The notes under the pieces were generated by a model. It was given only the letters and a program-made list of their open reading frames with translations, searched no databases and had not been told where the DNA came from. DNA of 50,191 nucleotides, taken from NCBI GenBank assembly GCA_013815465.1, contig JACDGE010000010.1:1-50191 (forward strand), read 5' to 3'. The stretch comes from Alphaproteobacteria bacterium (GTDB lineage: Bacteria > Pseudomonadota > Alphaproteobacteria > UBA9655). Shown here in pieces: positions 44,368 to 50,191 of the stretch; within the stretch, counting starts at the first letter, position 1; every line of letters starts with the position of its first letter. The position numbers and the translations under genes are program-made.

Positions 44368-45135
44368 ATGAGCAGTTGTAGACTTATTCCAAGACTAGAT
44401 ATTAAGGGACCGAATCTCATAAAAGGGATTCACTTAGAGGGGCTCCGTATTATTGGAGACCCTAACCATTATGCAAAGCGCTACTATGAGGCAGGCGCTG
44501 ATGAACTTATATACATAGACACGGTAGCAAGCCTATATGGACGTAATAATCTCACAGATATTGTTAATCGAGCAGTGCAAGATATTTTTATCCCTATTAC
44601 GGTTGGTGGAGGCATTCGATCCATAGAAGATGCAACAAAAATTCTTCGTTCTGGTGCTGATAAAATTGCGGTTAACACAGCGGCTGTGCGCACTCCTCAG
44701 CTGCTTGCCGAACTTGCAAATAAGTTTGGATCCCAGTGTATCGTTTTATCTGTAGAAGCAAAAAAAGTGACTATAAATTCTTGGGAAGTGTACGTAGATA
44801 ATGGACGTGAACATACGGGCATTGATGTTGTTTCCTGGGTTCAACAAGCAGTAAAATTGGGAGTTGGAGAAGTTCTGTTGACATCTATCGACCAAGAAGG
44901 AACAAGGCAAGGATTTGATAATGAACTAATCCATCATGTATCTGAAAAAGTACAGATCCCCATTATTGCAAGTGGAGGTATGGGGGTAGTTGAACATGCT
45001 ATTTGTCCCATCAAAGCAGGCGCCTCTGCCGTCGCTTTTGCTGATATTTTACATTATGAAAGAGTTACAATTGATCAAATTCGTCAGTTTTTGAAGAAAG
45101 AAGGGGTTAGGGTAAGATCATGGCTACAAAAGTAG
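44368..45135 (+). CDS. hisF2: HisF-like cyclase/ammonia-channel subunit (HisF2)
   Basis: A 255-residue (beta-alpha)8 barrel of the HisF family. Paired with HisH2 and WbpG it channels ammonia from glutamine to the amidotransferase that converts an N-acetyl sugar to an acetamidino sugar, as in Pseudomonas B-band O-antigen. From the ATG at 44368, D11 (IPRLDIKG) is kept and the second catalytic aspartate of histidine-type HisF is glutamate (E130, LSVEAKK), consistent with a non-histidine role. TVGGGIRSIEDA and ASGGMGVVEHA are the phosphate sites. It overlaps hisH by 16 bases. Confidence 0.85.
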   Translation: MSSCRLIPRLDIKGPNLIKGIHLEGLRIIGDPNHYAKRYYEAGADELIYIDTVASLYGRNNLTDIVNRAVQDIFIPITVGGGIRSIEDATKILRSGADKIAVNTAAVRTPQLLAELANKFGSQCIVLSVEAKKVTINSWEVYVDNGREHTGIDVVSWVQQAVKLGVGEVLLTSIDQEGTRQGFDNELIHHVSEKVQIPIIASGGMGVVEHAICPIKAGASAVAFADILHYERVTIDQIRQFLKKEGVRVRSWLQK

Positions 45136-45764
45136 GCGTAGTTGATTATGGTGCTGGTAATCTTTTAAACGTTGTAAATGCCTTAAAATATTGTGGTGCG
45201 CACGTTTATATTATAACAAACCCTGAACAAGTTATACATGCTGATAAGATAATATTGCCAGGTGTAGGTGCTTTTCAGGATGGTATGAACGTACTTAGAG
45301 AGAAAAATCTTATAGAACCTATTATAGATTATATTGCTACTGAGCGCCCTTATTTAGGGATTTGTCTTGGCATGCAATTTCTTTTTGAAGCTAGCCATGA
45401 ATTTGGTGTAACTGCTGGACTTGATGTTATAAAAGGTGAAGTTATTGCTATACCATCGACAACAAGTACGGGTACCATTCGTCGCGTACCACATGTAGGA
45501 TGGGCTTCTATAGAGTCGGCTAACGATAAAGAAAATAATAACTGTAGAATCTTAAACGGTATAACGGGAGAAGATAGCTTTTACTTCGTTCATTCATTTA
45601 TGTGTGTTCCAAAAAATTCATCCGTTATTTCTTCTATTACTGAGTATATGGGGCTGCCTATAGTAGCATCAATTTCATACAAAAATGTTTATGGGACCCA
45701 GTTCCATCCAGAAAAAAGTGGGGAAAGTGGCTTAAAAGTTTTAAAAAACTTTTTGCAATTATGA
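45120..45764 (+). CDS. hisH2: HisH-like glutamine amidotransferase (HisH2)
   Basis: A class I glutaminase of 214 residues. The nucleophile is C82 in YLGICLGMQFLFE, and the other triad residues are H196 and E198 in TQFHPEKSGESG; VVDYGAGNLLNV and LPGVGAFQDGM are conserved. It supplies ammonia to HisF2 and through it to WbpG. Its start overlaps hisF2. A histidine pathway role is unlikely since no other his gene is here, while WbpG follows. Confidence 0.88.
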   Translation: MATKVGVVDYGAGNLLNVVNALKYCGAHVYIITNPEQVIHADKIILPGVGAFQDGMNVLREKNLIEPIIDYIATERPYLGICLGMQFLFEASHEFGVTAGLDVIKGEVIAIPSTTSTGTIRRVPHVGWASIESANDKENNNCRILNGITGEDSFYFVHSFMCVPKNSSVISSITEYMGLPIVASISYKNVYGTQFHPEKSGESGLKVLKNFLQL

Positions 45765-45853
45765 AATAAAGTGCTTATGCTTATGGTTTGTATCTTGAGA
45801 AAGATATTCTATTAATTTTTTAATTTTATACAACGCAGAGAGGATAGTATTCT

Positions 45854-47035
45854 ATGAGTATAGACAAGCAAATGAATTTTTCTAACAAAGAGATAAAATT
45901 TTGCAAACAATGTGTTATTTCAAATCAAAGACCTCGTATTGTCTTTGATGAAGAAGGTGTATGCAGTGCTTGTCGGTATGCAGAAGAGAAAAGAAATATT
46001 ATTGATTGGACAAAGAGAAACGAAAGCCTCGCAGCTCTTTGTGATAAATTTAGAAGAAATGATGGAAGGTATGACATTCTTGTTCCCTGTAGCGGTGGGA
46101 AAGATGCATCTTATGTTGCTCATGTTCTAAAGGATAAGTATGGAATGCACCCCCTTACCGTTACATGGGCGCCCTTTGAACAAACCGACATTGGTAGAAA
46201 AAACCTTGATTCCTTTATTGGGTCTGGATTTACTAATTTACTATGTACGCCAAATAAACACTTGCATCGAAAACTAGCTAGAACGGCTTTTGAAGCGGTT
46301 GGAGATGCTTTTCAGCCATTTGTATATGGGCAAATGTCCTATGTCTTTCACTTAGCATTAGGATTAGATATAAAACTCGTTTTCTTTGGAGAAAATGGTG
46401 AAGCAGAATATAGCGGCGCCACAAAAACAAAAGAATGGAGTGGTATGCCGTGGGATTATTGGGCAGAACAATATTTTAAAGGTGTTACTATTCATGATAT
46501 GATCAAATATGGTTTAACAAAGGGTTTTGTAAAGGAAGAAGATTTTAATGCTTCGGATTTAACGTTTTATGCTCCTCCAAATATAGAGCTCCTTAAGAAA
46601 AAAGGAATAGAATTTCATTGGTTGGGCTATTATCATCAGTGGACTCCCCAAGAAAATTATTTTTATGCACACGAACATACAGGATTTGAGGCTAATCCAG
46701 ACGGACGGTCTGAAGGAACGTACTCTAAATATGCTAGCCTCGATGATAAATTAGACGGCTTCCACTATTACTTGGGGTTCATAAAATTTGGAATTGGTAG
46801 AGCCACTTCTGATGCAGCACACGAAATACGAGACGGTCACATCACAAGAGAAGAAGGCATTGCCCTTGTAAAAAGATTTGATGGTGAATTCCCCAGGAAA
46901 TACTATAAGGATTTTTTGGATTACATTTCTATTGACGATGATAAATTCAATGAAGTAATTAATCGCTACCGCTCTGAACATATCTGGGAAAAAAACGAAG
47001 ATCAATGGAAACTTCGCAGCGCCATTTGGTACTAG
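45854..47035 (+). CDS. wbpG: N-acetyl sugar amidotransferase, WbpG/PseA family
   Basis: The catalytic subunit, 393 residues, full length. Zinc cysteines C17, C20, C37 and C40 (KFCKQCVISNQRP, CSACR) and the ATP-pyrophosphatase loop CSGGKDAS (80-84 region) are all present. Family blocks such as WAPFEQTDIGRKNLDSFI, FFGENGEAEYSG and PQENYFYAHEHTGFEANPDG, split here, follow. It activates the sugar with ATP and adds ammonia from HisH2/HisF2 to make an acetamidino group on an O-antigen or capsule sugar. An AGGA SD stands nine bases before the ATG. An IS remnant begins just after its stop. Confidence 0.9.
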   Translation: MSIDKQMNFSNKEIKFCKQCVISNQRPRIVFDEEGVCSACRYAEEKRNIIDWTKRNESLAALCDKFRRNDGRYDILVPCSGGKDASYVAHVLKDKYGMHPLTVTWAPFEQTDIGRKNLDSFIGSGFTNLLCTPNKHLHRKLARTAFEAVGDAFQPFVYGQMSYVFHLALGLDIKLVFFGENGEAEYSGATKTKEWSGMPWDYWAEQYFKGVTIHDMIKYGLTKGFVKEEDFNASDLTFYAPPNIELLKKKGIEFHWLGYYHQWTPQENYFYAHEHTGFEANPDGRSEGTYSKYASLDDKLDGFHYYLGFIKFGIGRATSDAAHEIRDGHITREEGIALVKRFDGEFPRKYYKDFLDYISIDDDKFNEVINRYRSEHIWEKNEDQWKLRSAIWY

Positions 47036-47095
47036 GTTCTGTGCACTTATCTAAAAATTGAGATAAAAGAGTGGTAACGTTCTGTTGAACAAACA

Positions 47096-47470
47096 AGGAG
47101 CGCTACCTTTATTCGTGCCCATCCTTGTGCTGCGGGGTATGAAAAAGATCAGGGCGCCCGTGAATGTTTAGGTCGGAGCAACGGGGGGGTTACCACAAAA
47201 ATACACGTTGTTGTTGATGCTTTGAGGCAGGCTCTTCGGTTTTTTCTAACGCCAGGTCAGGGCCATGATATTACTCAAGCCTCAAGTCTTCTTCAGCGCT
47301 TTGCACATGCCCATATTGTTGCTGAGAAGGGATACGATTCAAATGCTCTTATTGCGCAAATTTCAGAGCAGGGTTGCCTCTCCGTTATTCCGCTACGCTC
47401 TGCCCGAAAAACACCCTGAGAATATCATGAACATTTGTATAAAGAGCGTCACCTTATGGAATGCTTTTTT
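47096..47470 (+). pseudogene. second IS5-type transposase remnant
   Basis: One frame reads from TFIRAHPCAAGYEKD through GVTTKIHVVVDA, ITQASSLLQRF and HIVAEKGYDSNALIA to RSARKTP, then a TGA (47417-47419) where CGA (Arg) would be expected, then EYHEHLYKERHLMECFF with the catalytic Glu. The first catalytic Asp and all before it are missing, and similarity ends at 47470. It is related to, but clearly diverged from, the remnant at 42754-43388, and lies in the opposite orientation. Its end overlaps the end of the minus-strand glycosyltransferase. Confidence 0.82.
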
Positions 47471-48672
47471 ATAAACGAGTTGATAACTTCTAAAATATTT
47501 TGAGTAGCATTTAAAAAATTTAATTTCTTAATTTTATTCTGATCGTTTCTCGTTAAAGCGATAGAAAGAGAGTCGTTTAATTCGGCTAGACAATTAATTC
47601 TATTAACATATCCAAAATCCTCATAAAAAATGTCAGCTGCATAAACAGAAGAATTAATACATATTAAGGGTTTTCCTGCTATTTGAGCTTGTAAACCAAC
47701 TGTAGACGTTAGTGTAACAACAACATCGGAAGCATGGAGAAGTGTTAAAAGATCAAATTTATGATCGAAAAGCATCCTCTCAGAAAGGAAAACGTTCTTA
47801 AAAATTTGACTGGGGTGTGGTCTAAAAATTAAAAAGTAATCTTCTTGTTTTTCAAGCAGAATTATTAATTTTTCCAACACTTTTTCTGGCAATAATACAT
47901 CCCCCTTGCGGCCATTATAGAGATGAACTTCACTTTCAGGGTTAGACGCATAAACAATAACTTTTTTATCTTCAGGAATTCCATTTTCTTTCTTAAATTG
48001 ATTGATTTTTTCTTTTGAAAGTGGAGAATAGAAAATATCGAATGCAGGATTGCCTGTTACAACAATATCTTGAGCTGGCCTCCCCATTGCTACTAAATTG
48101 TCCTTAACTGAATTTGAAAGAACACATACTTTACTGGAAAATCCAGGGTGTGAAATCCATTCACTCTCATATTTGGCGAATCCATCGACCAGGCATATAG
48201 AGGGCACTCCCAATTCAGAAGCAGCAGTAAGAGCTGCTTGCTCGGATCTGGGGGAATTTGTTGAAATCACTAAATCGATCCCACACGTTTTTATAATTTT
48301 TTTCATCAGTTGTATTGGAAAAAAACAGTGCCGTCCTCTTTTTGCATACATATTGCCTGCTTCTTCTACCCCATAGGTTTCTTCAAGTTCAACCATATTC
48401 CAGCCAAGATAGTGTATGCTCTCTTCTCTGTTGACCTTTTGCTCGCTTAGCTGGGAAAAAAGCTCTTCACCACGATTTAAGATATGAGGAGTTGAGGGAA
48501 AGGGTAAATTTGTATAGCTAAAAAAATCTATTTTTTCTTTTTCAAGAAAAGTTTGAGCTGTCGTAAGAGCAAACACACTAAATTCAATATCTTTTTGATT
48601 TTTCAATGCTTTTATAACAGGAGTTAATGCAGCTATATGACCGCCTCCATAAGCAACAAACAAGATTTTCAT
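47449..48672 (-). CDS. GT-B type glycosyltransferase / CDP-glycerol transferase-like protein
   Basis: A 407-residue cytosolic protein of the GT-B fold. The N-terminal MKILFVAYGGGHIAALTPVI and the C-terminal FLIFRPHPSQIF and VTLTSTVGLQAQIAGKPLICI recall polysaccharide glycosyltransferases and CDP-glycerol glycerophosphotransferases; the donor is not readable. The ATG at 48672 is preferred over 48789, whose 39 extra codons look non-coding. The last six codons (KKHSIR) and stop are read from the antisense strand of the transposase remnant, so the native C-terminus seems replaced. It probably acts in the same surface glycan pathway as the wbpG module. Confidence 0.72.
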   Translation of the reverse strand: MKILFVAYGGGHIAALTPVIKALKNQKDIEFSVFALTTAQTFLEKEKIDFFSYTNLPFPSTPHILNRGEELFSQLSEQKVNREESIHYLGWNMVELEETYGVEEAGNMYAKRGRHCFFPIQLMKKIIKTCGIDLVISTNSPRSEQAALTAASELGVPSICLVDGFAKYESEWISHPGFSSKVCVLSNSVKDNLVAMGRPAQDIVVTGNPAFDIFYSPLSKEKINQFKKENGIPEDKKVIVYASNPESEVHLYNGRKGDVLLPEKVLEKLIILLEKQEDYFLIFRPHPSQIFKNVFLSERMLFDHKFDLLTLLHASDVVVTLTSTVGLQAQIAGKPLICINSSVYAADIFYEDFGYVNRINCLAELNDSLSIALTRNDQNKIKKLNFLNATQNILEVINSFIKKHSIR

Positions 48673-49108
48673 TTTGAACTTAACCCTTAATCTTTTTCCA
48701 TGTTCACAACTTGTATAGGATTGTCTAAACTTTTGAGCTAATTGCAAAATAGATAATGTCGATCGACCAAATTTATTCTGGCATAACATGGCAAAAAAGA
48801 TTAAAAAACAATATGAAAACTTATGATGTTTTAATTTGAATTAGCAATAAACCAAGTAAAACAAAAGCTTCTCCTATGAAAAACCTATCACAGTATGGAT
48901 GCACATTCAAGTCACTATTTTACAGAAAGTTTCCTTGAAAATCTTGTAATTTGGGCGCGTAATTTATGAGAAAGTAAATGCATCAAATGAACTTCATTCA
49001 TTACTGTCCCTCAATTTTCAACTCTTCGATCATGGTCACATAAAGAAAGCGGCCTTATCATTATTCAGATAAATTTTACAAGCGGTAGCACCTCCCTCCC
49101 ATATATTA
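48673..49108. other. 436-base gap between glycosyltransferase and polymerase-like gene
   Basis: AT-rich with no convincing gene. A minus-strand frame runs from 48672 to 48789 but shows no domain. No strong hairpin or repeat seen. It may be the remains of lost glycan genes. Confidence 0.4.
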
Positions 49109-49957
49109 TTATGAAATCCAAGCCTTTACTTTATGCCCGGGCTTAGCATAGTGAAAAAGAAAAGTTATCAACAATAGGGGAATAACCACAACGAACGTTA
49201 GTGTACCAAAGAGCCCCCCTAAAACGTATATGGTCAGGATGATTACATTTTTACCAAATTCTTTATACAAAGTATAATAGATAAAATAGGAAAAAGAAAG
49301 AATCACCCCAACCATTCCCCATTTGAAAACAGGATCTGGAACCATGCCGGGCAATCCATGATCTAACATAGATGTAATTGAACCGTAGTAAGCGATGTTC
49401 TTCTCAAAGCTCACATAAGAACAACAGAATAGTATTGGAAAAACCAAAACTCCGAAGCCTACGAGCTTTTCTATTTTAAAATTCATCGAGAGCATTAATA
49501 TTAACAATAAACTTATTGAAAAACAAAAAAAGATTCCCGTCGAAACGCTACACAGTAAAAAAGCAAAACTTAGTCCTAAGAACTTTTGCCATAGAGGAAA
49601 TTCTGTCTCTCGCCATTGGATAAAAAAGAATAACATAACACCAAAAAGAGCCAAAATACCTCTTCCGTTCGCCAACATGAGAAGCAAGAGGTATCCCGTT
49701 GTAATGAGAAGATAAAATACATTAGAAACCTCCCTCCTCCTTAACATAGAAAAGGACAAGTACACCGTCCCCGCCCAACAACTCACTACAAATACAGAAT
49801 AGAAGACATCATGGTGCAGCCCAAAAACATTTTCTAAAAAAATACAGGGATAAACCAATGCGTATCTTAAGGTATAAGGATGGAGCTGCAAGGCAAGATC
49901 AAGGGGCGTTGTATTGAACTTTAAAACATCATCAATCTGCGACCAAATATGAAACAT
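49109..49957 (-). CDS. polytopic membrane protein, O-antigen polymerase/EpsG-like
   Basis: A 282-residue protein with about eight to nine hydrophobic segments and few charged loops, of the type found in polysaccharide polymerases (EpsG/Wzy). No short conserved signature is available in this group, so the assignment rests on topology and neighbours. It is shorter than the usual 350-430 residues and may lack N-terminal segments. The ATG at 49957 has AGGAG upstream and lies within the end of another open frame (see 49932-50081). Confidence 0.55.
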   Translation of the reverse strand: MFHIWSQIDDVLKFNTTPLDLALQLHPYTLRYALVYPCIFLENVFGLHHDVFYSVFVVSCWAGTVYLSFSMLRRREVSNVFYLLITTGYLLLLMLANGRGILALFGVMLFFFIQWRETEFPLWQKFLGLSFAFLLCSVSTGIFFCFSISLLLILMLSMNFKIEKLVGFGVLVFPILFCCSYVSFEKNIAYYGSITSMLDHGLPGMVPDPVFKWGMVGVILSFSYFIYYTLYKEFGKNVIILTIYVLGGLFGTLTFVVVIPLLLITFLFHYAKPGHKVKAWIS

Positions 49958-50081
49958 TCTCTTTTCCTCTCCTCAGCGGGTTTCTATTTTGTCGTCTCTC
50001 TAGCTTTTTTCTGAAAGCCCCTCGAATGGGATCTTCAAACATCTTTTTGATGAAGTACGCAAAAAACACACTACCCGTCAC
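49932..50081 (-). pseudogene. C-terminal remnant of a membrane protein gene
   Basis: A 49-codon frame with the protein-like stretch SVFFAYFIKKMFEDPIRGAF followed by basic residues. It ends at 49932 inside the start of the polymerase-like gene (26-base overlap) and is closed upstream by a TAA at 50082-50084. The pattern of a last membrane segment and a basic tail is typical of acyltransferase 3-type proteins, but identity is not certain. Probably the stump of a lost gene that was once coupled to the next. Confidence 0.4.
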
Positions 50082-50160
50082 TTATTGATAGTCAGTTGAA
50101 AAGTAAGAATAAATAGTTTAAAGTTTTGGAATCATTCCTCATCAAAGAAAGGATTTCAAA

Positions 50161-50191
50161 ATGAAAAAACTACATCTCCTTACTCATAAAG
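50161..50191 (+). CDS. start of a plus-strand gene, cut by the window edge
   Basis: The sequence AAAGGATTTCAAA then ATG has a good SD spacing and reads MKKLHLLTHK to the end. Only ten codons are visible, with no family. Likely a real start. Confidence 0.45.
   Translation, partial: MKKLHLLTHK

Noticed and set aside
44350-45764. Histidine biosynthesis hisF-hisH
   Set aside because: No other his genes nearby, residue 130 is Glu, and wbpG follows, so the sugar-amidation role is more likely.
48673-48789. 39-codon N-terminal extension of the glycosyltransferase
   Set aside because: The residues show no GT-B character, while MKILFVAYGGGH at 48672 is a typical start.

Overview
The window looks like a host-associated alphaproteobacterium of moderate to low GC, probably of the Holosporales/Paracaedibacter-Caedibacter kind. 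This is inferred from gene order and protein style; no rRNA is present to test it. Alphaproteobacterial blocks are recognisable: phoH-ybeY-corC-lnt, psd-pssA, rph divergent from hrcA-grpE-dnaK-dnaJ, tsaE-amgK-murU, gpmI-envC-ctpA and hfq-hflX. Short palindromic repeats fill many intergenic gaps, and several genes are decayed or rearranged.

Layout. 1-350: a stump of ppk1 that stops being ppk1 after about 73 codons. 523-4294 (minus): lnt, corC, ybeY, phoH. 4474-9244: ndk, rsmE, pssA, psd, a LOG-family hydrolase, a J-domain protein and rph. 9265-14206 (plus): the heat-shock block. 14268-16987: a secreted unknown protein, then tsaE, amgK and murU (cell-wall sugar recycling). 17002-22171: a small LptM-type lipoprotein, a TlpA-type thioredoxin, methylmalonyl-CoA mutase, a D,D-carboxypeptidase and an exported histidine phosphatase. 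22399-26371 (minus): gpmI, envC, ctpA. 26680-31367: upp, an FtsB/DivIC-like protein, hfq, hflX and four small or unknown proteins.

31503-41673 (minus) is a tightly packed run read as lysA, a LysE-type exporter, a VanX-type D-Ala-D-Ala dipeptidase, a bacterial alpha-2-macroglobulin with an intact thioester motif, and penicillin-binding protein 1C. The pbpC/alpha-2-macroglobulin pair is known in other bacteria. Its linkage to DAP decarboxylase, an amino-acid exporter and D-Ala-D-Ala dipeptidase is unusual and suggests peptidoglycan salvage combined with envelope defence.

41825-50191 is an accessory surface-polysaccharide region: a GNAT acetyltransferase with an apparent signal peptide, two decayed IS5-type transposases, and between them an amidino-sugar module (internally deleted wbpG-like copy, hisF2, hisH2, intact wbpG). 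A glycosyltransferase, a polymerase-like membrane protein and a gene remnant follow. The last six codons of the glycosyltransferase are read from the antisense strand of a transposase remnant.

The strongest leads are the lysA-to-pbpC operon, the IS-bracketed amidino-sugar island with its deleted paralogue, the exported GNAT, the displaced lptM/lysA neighbourhood and the repeat families. No CRISPR array, tRNA, rRNA or complete mobile element was found.
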